Below, in pieces: positions 36,728-44,615 of a stretch of 48,442 nt of DNA; the first letter of the stretch is position 1, and each line of letters opens with the position of its first letter. The translations under genes and the position numbers were made by a program. The notes beneath the pieces are model-generated. The model saw nothing but the letters and a program-made list of their open reading frames with translations, did no database searches and was not told the origin of the DNA. Source of the DNA: a virus; the IMG/VR virus record IMGVR_UViG_3300009285_012736, positions 1 to 48,442 of that record. One strand, 5' to 3'.

Positions 36728-37742
36728 CGGTTGGCTTCTCCGCGGTGACATTCCGAACCAGCAAGCACTGCTTGCATCGAGGCACCAGGGCCGGCCGCAG
36801 GTGGCATGAAGTGGTCCCCATGAACGCGAGCGGGCACCCCACGCCGCCACTGGCGTAGTACCCCTCCAGGCGAATGGACCACCTGGAGCGGTGCATATCG
36901 AGCTCGGCCAGCATCTTGCGGGAGACCTCCTGTCGCAGCAACACCAGCTCGATGGTGTCCGAGTAGACGGCCAGGTCCTTGGCGATTTCGTATGCGTCGT
37001 CGCTCTTGGGCAACTCAGGGACCAAGATGTCATCAACCACGAGGCTCACGACGTCTCGTGCCGTTTGGCCCACCCACTCCGGCCGTGTGACCCTCGTTAG
37101 GGCATCCATGACCAGGCTCGACGGAGGCTGGACACCCGACAGGCTGTGGAGCACCGGCGCGAGCACACGGAGGACGACACCGAGGTCCCTGGTGCAGTCA
37201 GGGAATGGGAGCACCACGAACGGGATGTGGGACTCGACCAAGACGTCGATGGTCATGCCCACCACCACGGCGCCCGAGGCGTAGAGGTCCGACCTGGCCG
37301 CCGGCGCTTCGCCCAGCGCACCGCCGGCGGCTTCGGCATTGGCGGAGAAGGACCACGCATCCAGTGGACGGTGCATCAGGATGACCCACCGAGGGGCCAA
37401 CACGGGCAACATCACCCGGCCGGCCAGCCCCAGCCCCGGGCACTTGATGACTTGCGGGCAGTCCAGCGCCCGAAGGCGGGGGCCATACCAGCGCTGAACC
37501 CACTCGACCACCTTGGGGTGGACGTATGCCGGGTGATGGTACGACGTCTTGTAGGCGTGCTCGAAGAGCACACCGTCAATCTCCAGCTTCAGGTCCACGA
37601 ATGGCTTCCACTCAAGCCCCTTCCGCTCATTTCGGCTGAGCAGGGGCTCCCCCAGGCTGAAGTTGAGCTCCTGGAACATCCGTGCCGCCCAGGTCGTCCC
37701 GGAGCCTGGTAGACCGGTGATGATGACGTCTGGGGCTTTCAT
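36720..37742 (-). CDS. Sulfotransferase-like protein, 340 aa
   Basis: ATG 37742 follows AGGAGG. The PAPS-binding P-loop is clear near the start (IITGLPGSGTTW, residues 7-18), and HRPLDAWSFS (about 142) resembles the 3'-phosphate-binding segment of sulfotransferases. The C-terminal ~60 residues add a Cys group (GGVGCPLAF, TTSCHLRP, RCKQCL), perhaps a zinc ribbon. Sulfotransferases move sulfate from PAPS to hydroxyl or amine groups; a viral one could decorate virion glycans or host surface. Its presence inside a replication operon is unusual. A different P-loop transferase is the alternative. Confidence 0.7.
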   Translation of the reverse strand: MKAPDVIITGLPGSGTTWAARMFQELNFSLGEPLLSRNERKGLEWKPFVDLKLEIDGVLFEHAYKTSYHHPAYVHPKVVEWVQRWYGPRLRALDCPQVIKCPGLGLAGRVMLPVLAPRWVILMHRPLDAWSFSANAEAAGGALGEAPAARSDLYASGAVVVGMTIDVLVESHIPFVVLPFPDCTRDLGVVLRVLAPVLHSLSGVQPPSSLVMDALTRVTRPEWVGQTARDVVSLVVDDILVPELPKSDDAYEIAKDLAVYSDTIELVLLRQEVSRKMLAELDMHRSRWSIRLEGYYASGGVGCPLAFMGTTSCHLRPALVPRCKQCLLVRNVTAEKPTDA

Positions 37743-37759
37743 TGGTCCTCCTATGGTTT

Positions 37760-37777
37760 GTTGAGATAAAACTCAAC
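37760..37777. promoter_or_regulatory. Dispersed palindrome, copy 8 (perfect, core ATAAAA)
   Basis: GTTGAG-ATAAAA-CTCAAC, located 17 bases upstream of the sulfotransferase-like start on its 5' side, next to long repeat copy A. It is the copy most clearly upstream of a gene start. Confidence 0.85.
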
Positions 37778-37791
37778 TTGGTTGGCTGTGG

Positions 37792-37898
37792 ACGATTTCG
37801 TGGAGAACATGGGCTGGAGGCATTTCCTGGCCGTGGTACAGCCGTGGAAAAGTCCTGGTTGAAGCGTTTTTTTAGAGGGGACATGGGCTGGGGAGGAA
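37792..37898 (+). repeat. 107-bp long repeat, copy A
   Basis: Bases 37792-37898 match the reverse complement of 48181-48287 at roughly 94 of 107 positions. The element contains two versions of GACATGGGCTGG-GAGG, a stem-prone centre and an AGCGTTTTTTTAGA block. It occupies the gap between the genes at 37742 and 37915. No coding frame runs through it. Confidence 0.85.
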
Positions 37899-37914
37899 GA
37901 ACTAGCATAGTCAT

Positions 37915-38325
37915 CTACTGGTCCTGCTCCACACATCCCCGCTCAGTCAGCACGACTGAGCAGACATGAGGCTCGTTCTGGCCGGTGACCTCCGTGCGGA
38001 AGCTCACGGTGCAGCCGGCGACGTCAGGCCATCCGCTCTTGATAGCCGTGTAGAACAGCATGACCGCCCCCTCCGTCGGGGACCCCAGCAGGTGCTCCCC
38101 CGGCGGGATGGGGGACATGAGCCCCTGGTACGAGCCGTCGATGTCTCCACTGCCGTGGTGAATCGTCATCACCACGCGGCGGATGTGCCCAACGGCCCGC
38201 CCCGGGTTCTCGAACACCCCAGGAACCTTGACCTCGATTCGGCGGCACTGTTGCCTGTTCACCCAGAACGGTATCCCGGTCGTCTTGAAGGGGACCATTC
38301 GGACGTCTGGCCGTGGTGTGTTCAT
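37915..38325 (-). CDS. Hypothetical protein, 136 aa
   Basis: ATG 38325 overlaps the primase-helicase stop (ATGA). The protein is beta-rich (IPFWVNRQQCRRIEVKVPGV, then GHIRRVVMTIHHGSGDIDGS) with a few Cys and an acidic end. It may be an OB-fold or small single-strand-binding partner of the primase, but this is only context. No family is recognised. Confidence 0.65.
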   Translation of the reverse strand: MNTPRPDVRMVPFKTTGIPFWVNRQQCRRIEVKVPGVFENPGRAVGHIRRVVMTIHHGSGDIDGSYQGLMSPIPPGEHLLGSPTEGAVMLFYTAIKSGWPDVAGCTVSFRTEVTGQNEPHVCSVVLTERGCVEQDQ

Positions 38326-40691
38326 AGGATGTAGGACACCGGCTTTTCTTCGTTCGGAGCTTCAGGGGCTTGGGCCTTGGGCTGTGCCTTGGCCTGGATA
38401 CATCGTTGGCACCAGGGGTGTGAAGCAACGCCACCGCCGTCTGTGATGCCGCAGAACGCCCCTGTAATGGGGTCTATCCACGACTGGACCAGGTGGCCGT
38501 GGTTGGTGTCGCGCAGGTACTTGGCCAACGCTTGGGGCGTGGGCAGCGAGGTGGTCTCCTCCGGGATGTCCCCCGCGAGGATGAGCTGCTTCGGCTTGTA
38601 CTTGTTCGACTCCAGATTGTGGAGCAGCCCCTCCCTGAGCAGCTCCTCCACGCGGCGGGATATGGTCGCGGGGGACATCCCCAAAGCCGCCACCAAGCTC
38701 TTCGATGGTATTGGACCGTCGCTGGACTCAGAGAGTTCCTTCACGGCCTCCAGTAGCTCTCGCTGGCTGTCCGTGATGCCCTCAGCCTGGAGCACCTGGA
38801 ACGACTTCCTGGCGACGGCATAGACGACGGCGTAGTCCGCCAGCGTCGCTAGAATCCGGCCGTCCGCACTGACTGTCCGCTGGTATTGGTGCTCGACGGC
38901 TGATGCCGCTACCAGGTTGAGCAACTGCGAGAAGTCGCGCCGCCCGCGCATCGCTAACGGTGAGAAATTACTCGCCAGGAAGTGGCCAAACCCGATTTCC
39001 ACGTCCGCGGGGTCTCCCATCAGTCGGCTGAGCGCCATCCAGACGTCCTGCTGGCCTTCGGCCTTCGAGGAGTTGAGGGAGTTGGCTATCTCGTGGTAGA
39101 CCCTCACGGTCTGGGCCGTGGTGCTGTCAACCTCCAACAGCAACATCCGGTTGGAAATCTGGTCATCCAGTTTCCGCGTCGTTGTCACGATGAGGCCGGT
39201 TGGGCCGGCCTTGTTGATTTCGATGGTATACCTGGCGCCCTCCTCGACCATGACGGTGATGTACCTGACGCGGTTCTCCCATGCCAGTGACTTCAACACA
39301 GCCTGGCCGACGCCTTGAGGTAGGCCCTCCGGCTCCTGGATGTAGAGCACCCTCCGGGACAGGGGTTCCTTGAGGTAGATGAGCGCCTTCTCCGAGCCTG
39401 CCGATACCTCGTAGAGCCCGGTGGAGTGCTCGAAGGCAGCAACCGACGTGACCAGATGGGTTTTCCCGCTCGATGACAGCCCATAGACTTGGCAGTTCAC
39501 CGGCCTGACGAGGGCGCGTGAGCGGAACACGAGGCGCATCACCCCAAGGTTCGACCGCTCCCCCACTACCCCCGAGTCCTCTATCGCGTGCAGGGCCATG
39601 TGGAACAGCCCGGGATTCCGTGGCAGGTCGCCGACCACCTCTTCGATTTCGACGCGCTCTTGTGGGGTGAGCAGCGGCAGCTCAGTGACCTCGGGGTCCT
39701 CGGCTTTCGAGGCCAGGGCTACCAGGTCGTCGAAGTCGCCCTTCGGGAAACCGAAGAGCTTCTTGAACCGTTGTCGCCACTTCGCTCGGTCGGAGCGGGA
39801 GAGCCGTCGGTCCTTGATGAGGTCGGTCAGTAGCTCGTGGCGCTCCGCCGGCGGGACCTCCATGACGTGGGCCTCGATTTCCTCCATGGAGAGTTCCTGG
39901 TCCGCGATGCCCCACCGCGACCACATATCGTCGAACTGCTCCTTCAGCTCGGAATCTGGGATTGGCGGCAGGTTGGTGTTGTTCCACCACACGATAGCCT
40001 GCCAGGCGAGCACCGACTGCTCCCCGAGGGCCGCGTAGTGCCCTACCAAGCGCTTCAGGGTGTCGTGGCGGGCGCCCTCCGACTTGGGCGTCATCAGCAC
40101 CGACAGCTCGGCTTGTGGGAGTGCCCCGGGCTTGCTCTTGGAGCGGTCACGAATCTTGTCCGCGAGCTTCTGGGGAAGCTGGGGCAGCGGGTTCGGGTTC
40201 TCAAACCGTTCCCAGACATAGGAACCCACGCCTGGGGTCACGGATGGGGGGGCCACGACGAAGCCCCCTTCTCCACGGACGTCGATGCCTGGGAACAGGT
40301 CGGCGCAGTTGGTCAGGTCGGAGCCGATATAGCGGTAGTACAGGTGGACCCCGCCGCGTGGGGTCCTTACACGCCAGGTCCGCAGGTCCGCCTTGGACAG
40401 GAACCCGTTCTCCACCAGCTTGGCGAGGGTCTCAAGGCCATCCTTCTGCTTGTCAACGTCTATGACGACGAGCCGGGAGATAGAACCAGTGATGATGCCG
40501 ACGCCGGCCTGCGGGTGGCTATTCCACCACGCATCGATGAGGTCAGGGCTGGCTCTGACGGCTTGATATGGCTTCCATGGGATGAGGGGCACCTTGTTGG
40601 CGCCCGTCGGGATGACCGAATACTCCAGCATCGCGTCGTAGTACAAGGCGGCGCCGCTTGAGGTGTCTGCTGGGGGCTTCGGAAGGCTCAT
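38322..40691 (-). CDS. Primase-polymerase/helicase, 789 aa
   Basis: The N-terminal ~180 residues form an archaeo-eukaryotic primase (prim-pol): IDVDKQ (Asp78, Asp80), RGGVHLYYRY (His116) and GIDVRGEGGFVVAPPS (Asp137). A middle region (about 200-340) looks like primase C-terminal and linker. An ATPase follows with Walker A GLSSSGKT (404-411) and a Walker-B-like RVLYIQEPE. The C-terminus holds a winged helix (KSLVAALGMSPATISRRVEE). This is the expected viral primase-helicase that opens and primes the fork. ATG 40691 follows GAGGAG. Confidence 0.92.
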   Translation of the reverse strand: MSLPKPPADTSSGAALYYDAMLEYSVIPTGANKVPLIPWKPYQAVRASPDLIDAWWNSHPQAGVGIITGSISRLVVIDVDKQKDGLETLAKLVENGFLSKADLRTWRVRTPRGGVHLYYRYIGSDLTNCADLFPGIDVRGEGGFVVAPPSVTPGVGSYVWERFENPNPLPQLPQKLADKIRDRSKSKPGALPQAELSVLMTPKSEGARHDTLKRLVGHYAALGEQSVLAWQAIVWWNNTNLPPIPDSELKEQFDDMWSRWGIADQELSMEEIEAHVMEVPPAERHELLTDLIKDRRLSRSDRAKWRQRFKKLFGFPKGDFDDLVALASKAEDPEVTELPLLTPQERVEIEEVVGDLPRNPGLFHMALHAIEDSGVVGERSNLGVMRLVFRSRALVRPVNCQVYGLSSSGKTHLVTSVAAFEHSTGLYEVSAGSEKALIYLKEPLSRRVLYIQEPEGLPQGVGQAVLKSLAWENRVRYITVMVEEGARYTIEINKAGPTGLIVTTTRKLDDQISNRMLLLEVDSTTAQTVRVYHEIANSLNSSKAEGQQDVWMALSRLMGDPADVEIGFGHFLASNFSPLAMRGRRDFSQLLNLVAASAVEHQYQRTVSADGRILATLADYAVVYAVARKSFQVLQAEGITDSQRELLEAVKELSESSDGPIPSKSLVAALGMSPATISRRVEELLREGLLHNLESNKYKPKQLILAGDIPEETTSLPTPQALAKYLRDTNHGHLVQSWIDPITGAFCGITDGGGVASHPWCQRCIQAKAQPKAQAPEAPNEEKPVSYIL

Positions 40692-40713
40692 GGTCTCCTC
40701 TACTGGATGGGCT

Positions 40714-40771
40714 GACCGCCATGGGGTAGGCGGCTGAGCGCGAAAGGCTGTCGGTCATCCCCATGGCGGTC
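40714..40771 (-). other. 13-bp inverted repeat between primase and SSB-like genes
   Basis: GACCGCCATGGGG (40714-40726) is the exact reverse complement of 40759-40771. It spans nearly the whole gap, so the leftward transcript would fold there. It may be a terminator-like or regulatory hairpin just before the primase-helicase ribosome site. Confidence 0.55.
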
Positions 40772-40780
40772 TTCGCCATC

Positions 40781-41842
40781 CTACCAAAGGTCGTCTTCGG
40801 CGTCCGCGCTCATGGGTTCCACGCCGGGGGCGGTCTCCCCCTCCTCTTCCTTGGGAGCCGGTGCCGGTGGGTTTGGCGGGGCCGCGGCGGCTTTGGCTTT
40901 GGCCGAGGCCGTGGCCTTGGCCTTGGATGATTTCTTTGGTGGGGTGGGCGCCGGTGCCGATGGTGACGGAGCAGCCGCCGTTGCTGCCACAGGCGCCGCC
41001 GGACCGAGGGGTATTGGGGTGGCCGCGGCTGCGGCCGGGTCATCGAAGAGGATGCCTGCCGTCGGGGCACCAAACCCGGGCTCGGCCCCCTCTTCGCCGG
41101 TGGACGTGGCGCCCGTCGGTGCCCAATCCACCTGCTGGCTTGCCAGCCCGTTCGCCAATACCTGGAGCCTGCTACGGAGCTCCGCGTTGACTGGGCCGCT
41201 GATGACGGGGTTGGCCACGTAGAAGGTGCCGTACTTGTTGCTCCGGCCGGACGCCCGCCACGTGGTCTTCACCGCGAATGGGATGCTCTTGAATGACATC
41301 CTGAGCGCGGTGATGAAGTTCTGTGCATTTCGGACGCCCGTGCCCCCCACCCGGAAAATGAATGGCGCCGCATCCTGGTTGCCCGTGTCCTCGGGCAACT
41401 CGACACACAGGAAGGAGTAGCCCAGCAGGCAGGCGTTTTTCTTCTGCTCCTGGGTGAGGGTCCATGGAGCGTCCGCGGCGAGGCTGCACGTGGAGCATAG
41501 GGTCCCCTCGAACTCTCCACCCGGGCTCCCGTTCACCCCGTCATGGGAGAAACATCGGGGTTTCCCGAGCTCATCGGCCTGCCAGAGGATTCGTGTCCTG
41601 CGTACCAGCAGGACGATGCAGGGGATTTCCTTCACGACACGGCCCGTCTGGGCCGAGTAGAACTCACCGACCTTGGCGATGCCCCCTTGCACCGCGGCTG
41701 ACTGCCCCTGCATCAACCGGAACTCCGGCATGGCCAGGTCGCTCGGGCCAATCCCGGGCATGTAGCCGCCATCGGGCACCGGCAGCACCAGGTCTGTCTG
41801 CTGTCCGGGCTTCAACGCTGTCTTGGATGGTCCTGTCGTCAC
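40781..41842 (-). CDS. SSB-like protein with acidic C-terminal tip, 353 aa
   Basis: GTG 41842 follows AAGGAG. An N-terminal domain (about 1-225) is beta-rich with a Cys pair (GTLCSTCSLA) and aromatic residues, followed by a long Pro/Ala/Lys-rich disordered linker (about 245-335) and an acidic tip ending DAEDDLW. Folded domain, flexible linker and acidic aromatic tail is the plan of viral and bacterial single-strand DNA-binding proteins, where the tail recruits partners. Sequence similarity to SSB is not evident, so the call rests on architecture and on its place in the replication operon. Confidence 0.6.
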   Translation of the reverse strand: MTTGPSKTALKPGQQTDLVLPVPDGGYMPGIGPSDLAMPEFRLMQGQSAAVQGGIAKVGEFYSAQTGRVVKEIPCIVLLVRRTRILWQADELGKPRCFSHDGVNGSPGGEFEGTLCSTCSLAADAPWTLTQEQKKNACLLGYSFLCVELPEDTGNQDAAPFIFRVGGTGVRNAQNFITALRMSFKSIPFAVKTTWRASGRSNKYGTFYVANPVISGPVNAELRSRLQVLANGLASQQVDWAPTGATSTGEEGAEPGFGAPTAGILFDDPAAAAATPIPLGPAAPVAATAAAPSPSAPAPTPPKKSSKAKATASAKAKAAAAPPNPPAPAPKEEEGETAPGVEPMSADAEDDLW

Positions 41843-41925
41843 GTGTTGCTCCTTGTTTCTTCTTGTCCGGTTTTTACGTGGCTCTTACACGGCTCTTACA
41901 TGCTACATCGCCTCCTCCCTCCTTT

Positions 41926-41943
41926 GTTGAGATAAAACTCAAC
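41926..41943. promoter_or_regulatory. Dispersed palindrome, copy 9 (perfect, core ATAAAA)
   Basis: GTTGAG-ATAAAA-CTCAAC. It contains the stop codon (41939-41941) of the 156-aa gene and lies upstream of the SSB-like gene. A degenerate copy (CTCCAG-GTAAAA-CTCAAG) lies at 41981-41998 within the coding sequence. Confidence 0.85.
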
Positions 41944-42409
41944 TCTTCTTGCAGAAGAACCTCACCCAGGCGGTCAGGGTCTCCAGGTAAAACTCAAGCC
42001 GGCGGATTTCACGCTTCAGCATGTCCGTGCGGGCTTCGACCTCCCCTATGATGAGGAGCATACTTGCGCGCTCGGCCTCGTAGACGGCGTACTGTGGGTG
42101 GTTATAGAGGGCGTCCTTCGCCCATGCTTCCCGTGTCTGTGCCGTGGACGGCTTACCTGCGATGGTGCCCGGCGCCGAGAGTACCAGATGGGCCTTCAGT
42201 TGCTCCAGGGCTGGCGGATTCGGTCCGAGCAGGTCGGCGTTCTGCGCTCGACTGAAAGCCAAGCTGGTCTCATCGACGTGGAGACTCTGGAGCCGTTCCA
42301 GCAACAGCCCGTGTGTCTGGGCGATGCGTTGGTTCAGCTCGATGAACGCAGCCTTTCGGCTGGTAAACAGGGGCAGCGGGTCCCAGGGCTTGAGTTCCCC
42401 GTCCATCAT
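41939..42409 (-). CDS. Helical hypothetical protein, 156 aa
   Basis: ATG 42409 has GGAG 5-6 bases upstream. A longer frame from 42475 would start within the divergent control region. The protein is mainly long charged helices (FIELNQRIAQTHGLLLERLQ, then VEARTDMLKREIRRLEFYLE), likely a coiled-coil dimer. It is the first gene of the leftward replication operon, and its stop lies inside palindrome copy 9. No family is recognised; a replication accessory or regulatory role is possible. Confidence 0.7.
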   Translation of the reverse strand: MMDGELKPWDPLPLFTSRKAAFIELNQRIAQTHGLLLERLQSLHVDETSLAFSRAQNADLLGPNPPALEQLKAHLVLSAPGTIAGKPSTAQTREAWAKDALYNHPQYAVYEAERASMLLIIGEVEARTDMLKREIRRLEFYLETLTAWVRFFCKKS

Positions 42410-42458
42410 GCTCTCTCCAAGGTGGACGCCTCTTGACCGCACCTGTACAATACCCTGT

Positions 42459-42475
42459 GTGAAACGATATTTCAA
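42459..42475. promoter_or_regulatory. Second GTGAAA/TTTCA inverted repeat, before the integrase
   Basis: GTGAAA-CGATA-TTTCAA resembles the palindrome at 343-360 (spacer one base shorter). It lies in the divergent gap between the replication operon and the integrase, close to a weak -10 (TACAAT, 42446-42451). One regulator could control both sites. Confidence 0.55.
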
Positions 42476-42493
42476 GGGGGTCTCCCGCCTGTT

Positions 42494-43321
42494 ATGACCG
42501 GACTTCTGGGTGTGTTCGAGGCGGAGCTGAAGTTCCGTGGGCTCGCGCCGGAGTCCATGTACCGGTATCTGCGCGTCGCACAGATGTACCTGGACTCGGG
42601 CGGGGACTTTTCACGGGCATCCGTGCTCCAGTTTGTTGAGATAAAACTCAACAAGTCGGCAGGAACTTACCGCCGCTGGTGCTTCGATGTCCTCAAGCGG
42701 TTTTTCACGTCATGCGAAAAACCCTGGCCCTTCCGGCCGAACGAGGGTCCCCATCCGAGCGAACCCAAGCGTCCATACCTGACTAAGGAGCAGGCGCACG
42801 CGCTGCTTGAGCTGAGCAAGAAGAGCGTGCTGGACCATGCCCTGTTCCGGTTGGCGGCCATCACGGGCGCCAGACGGGCCGAGCTCGCCGCCATCCAGGT
42901 TGCCGACCTGGCCAAGCAGAACGGTGGCATGGTCCTGCACATCCAAGCCAAGAAGCACGGCGGCCGCAGGAACCTCCCCCTCGACGGAGAGACCGCCGAG
43001 GCCGTGGAGCGGTGGCTCTCGCTCCGTGGGGGGTCTCCCGGTCCGCTGTTCTGCCACATCTCGGGCCGGGGACTGAGCCCAGACGAGCTCGGCGCCCGGT
43101 TCCGTGCGTACCGCCGCGCTTTGGGGCTCCCGGAGGGCACCGGACTGCACGCCATGCGGCGCGGTGTTGTCACGTGGCTGTACCAGGCTGGGATGGGCGA
43201 GAGGGAGCTCCAGCAGTGGGGCGGATGGAAGTCCCCCCACATGCCCCATGCCTACATCCAGCTTGAGGATGATGAAGTCACAGGGAAGGCCATGAGCCTG
43301 AACCCCATCGCCGGGGTGTGA
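42494..43321 (+). CDS. int: Tyrosine recombinase / integrase, 275 aa
   Basis: All catalytic residues are in place: Arg127 (TGARRAEL), Lys153 or 154 (QAKKHGGRR), His219 and Arg222 (LHAMRRG), Trp245 (QWGGWKS, in the usual second-His position) and Tyr254 (PHAYIQL). The N-terminal ~90 residues fit a SAM-like core-binding domain. It probably integrates or resolves the viral genome. Residues 48-53 (VEIKLN) are encoded by a perfect copy of the dispersed palindrome. The ribosome site is weak (AAGGGGG 13 bases upstream). Its attachment site cannot be located from the window alone. Confidence 0.95.
   Translation: MTGLLGVFEAELKFRGLAPESMYRYLRVAQMYLDSGGDFSRASVLQFVEIKLNKSAGTYRRWCFDVLKRFFTSCEKPWPFRPNEGPHPSEPKRPYLTKEQAHALLELSKKSVLDHALFRLAAITGARRAELAAIQVADLAKQNGGMVLHIQAKKHGGRRNLPLDGETAEAVERWLSLRGGSPGPLFCHISGRGLSPDELGARFRAYRRALGLPEGTGLHAMRRGVVTWLYQAGMGERELQQWGGWKSPHMPHAYIQLEDDEVTGKAMSLNPIAGV
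42635..42652. promoter_or_regulatory. Dispersed palindrome, copy 10, inside the integrase gene
   Basis: A perfect GTTGAG-ATAAAA-CTCAAC within the integrase core-binding domain, read as VEIKLN with flanking codons. It is the only clear copy well inside a gene. Confidence 0.85.
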
Positions 43322-43322
43322 C

Positions 43323-43715
43323 GTGACCACTCAAGGGGAGACGGTCCGGTCCTGGCTTGGAGAGCAACCCCATACCATCGCCCAGCTCTACCGGCGCTGG
43401 CGCGAGGTCCGTCCACGCCGAGGCACCTATCGGAGCTTCTCCTCCAACTTCTACGTGCTGCTGCGCCTCGGGTGGGTGGAGAGGACCGGAGAGACCGAGC
43501 CGGCGCACCTGCACGGCTCGGACGCAGAACATCCCGGCGGGCTGAGCGATTCGGTCTACTACCGGCTCACGCCTGTTGGGGCCGCTATCGACCCCGCAGT
43601 CTGGAGGGACCCGATGGGCCGGCTTTACCCCCAACACGCGGCGGCGAACCGGGGGGCCAAGGCCCCAACAGGCAAGCCTCCGGGCCGCCCAAAAAAGCCC
43701 CAAGGAGCAGTCTGA
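43323..43715 (+). CDS. Hypothetical protein with winged-helix-like N-terminus, 130 aa
   Basis: GTG 43323 directly follows the integrase stop, so the two genes are coupled. Residues 1-60 look like a winged helix (TIAQLYRRWREVRPRRG, then FYVLLRLGWVERTGETE). The rest is basic and flexible, ending in GKPPGRPKKPQGAV, an AT-hook-like segment. It may be a DNA-binding regulator or excisionase-like factor. That role is inferred from position and composition only. Confidence 0.6.
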   Translation: MTTQGETVRSWLGEQPHTIAQLYRRWREVRPRRGTYRSFSSNFYVLLRLGWVERTGETEPAHLHGSDAEHPGGLSDSVYYRLTPVGAAIDPAVWRDPMGRLYPQHAAANRGAKAPTGKPPGRPKKPQGAV

Positions 43716-43717
43716 AC

Positions 43718-43810
43718 ATGTTCGAGTGCTACCAACATGGCCATCATCCACACCTGTCGGTTTGTGGCCGTGTCATCGAACCGGCTGGGTGGGTTGTGGC
43801 CGTCCAATGA
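43718..43810 (+). CDS. Mini-protein, 30 aa
   Basis: ATG 43718 has AAGGAG about 14 bases upstream, and the stop overlaps the next gene's start (ATGA). The peptide MFECYQHGHHPHLSVCGR... has two Cys and four His and could bind a metal. It is short, but the coupling on both sides makes translation plausible. Confidence 0.45.
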   Translation: MFECYQHGHHPHLSVCGRVIEPAGWVVAVQ

Positions 43811-44433
43811 CCACATCACTCATGTTCCGAGCATGTCCAAGGTGCTCTACGGGTACGCTAGTGAGTACCAGTGATGGGTACTCCTGCATCCAATGCGGCA
43901 AAGCCATGTACGTGGAAGACCCCAGGGTAGAGCAGCTCAGCAATGCGTTGGTAGACCCGGGCCGCCTCATAGACTGGCAGTGGCGCACCACGATGATGGA
44001 AAGGGCCATCAGGAAGATTGCCTCAACCATAACCAGAGGCATTGACCTGAAGCGCTGTGCGGTCTGCCATGACCGATACGGGGCCAGTTCGTCTCCGTGT
44101 TGGTTGGTCTCTAATTTCAGGGTCATTGGAACGACACATACAACATGCTCGCCATACAGCCCGAAGACCCCAAAGGTCAACGAGGTGTCTGCCGAGCGGG
44201 GTGTGTTCCTCATCTGGATGAGATACTATACGACGACGATGGACCAGCGGATGCTGGACGGCCGATACCTCGCCATGTCCCACACCATGAATGGCAGGAG
44301 ACACTGCCTGGAGTGGATGACCCCACCACGTAGACGGCAAGCGCTAATCTCCTACCGCAAGTTCGTCCATCTATTCCGCCGTGAGAGAGCAACCGCGTGG
44401 CGCGGAGCACGACTGGAGGTGTGCGGTGACTGA
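43807..44433 (+). CDS. Cys-pair protein, 208 aa
   Basis: ATG 43807 overlaps the mini-protein stop. The N-terminus has a zinc ribbon (FRACPRCSTGTLV and YSCIQCGKAM, with x2 spacings), then a basic helical body with another Cys pair (KRCAVCHDRYG). The C-terminal third is Arg-rich. The layout suggests a nucleic-acid-binding protein. The longer upstream frame is a shadow of two other genes. No family is recognised. Confidence 0.65.
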   Translation: MTTSLMFRACPRCSTGTLVSTSDGYSCIQCGKAMYVEDPRVEQLSNALVDPGRLIDWQWRTTMMERAIRKIASTITRGIDLKRCAVCHDRYGASSSPCWLVSNFRVIGTTHTTCSPYSPKTPKVNEVSAERGVFLIWMRYYTTTMDQRMLDGRYLAMSHTMNGRRHCLEWMTPPRRRQALISYRKFVHLFRRERATAWRGARLEVCGD

Positions 44434-44584
44434 GAAAGTACAGGTGGGCCTGGAAGCTGCGGTGGCGCGGTTGCGGACCGCCCTGGAGCGGATAGAGAGC
44501 TTCGCGGGTTACGGGCCCGCCAAGAGGTCCCTGTCCTGTCGCGTGATAGGTAACATCGCCGGCAGGGCACTCAGGCGGGAATGA
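44426..44584 (+). CDS. Small helical protein, 52 aa
   Basis: GTG 44426 follows GGAGG by 7 bases and overlaps the previous stop by 8. One long helix (EAAVARLRTALERIESFAGY) is followed by a short basic end. No family is recognised. Similar short genes follow, all coupled or closely spaced. Confidence 0.5.
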   Translation: MTEKVQVGLEAAVARLRTALERIESFAGYGPAKRSLSCRVIGNIAGRALRRE

Positions 44585-44615
44585 CGCGGGCGGACATGAC
44601 GGCAGGAGGAACGCA

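Noticed and set aside
42433-42452. A TTGACC/TACAAT promoter for the integrase
   Set aside because: The spacing is only about 8 bases; a weak extended -10 remains possible but no -35 fits.
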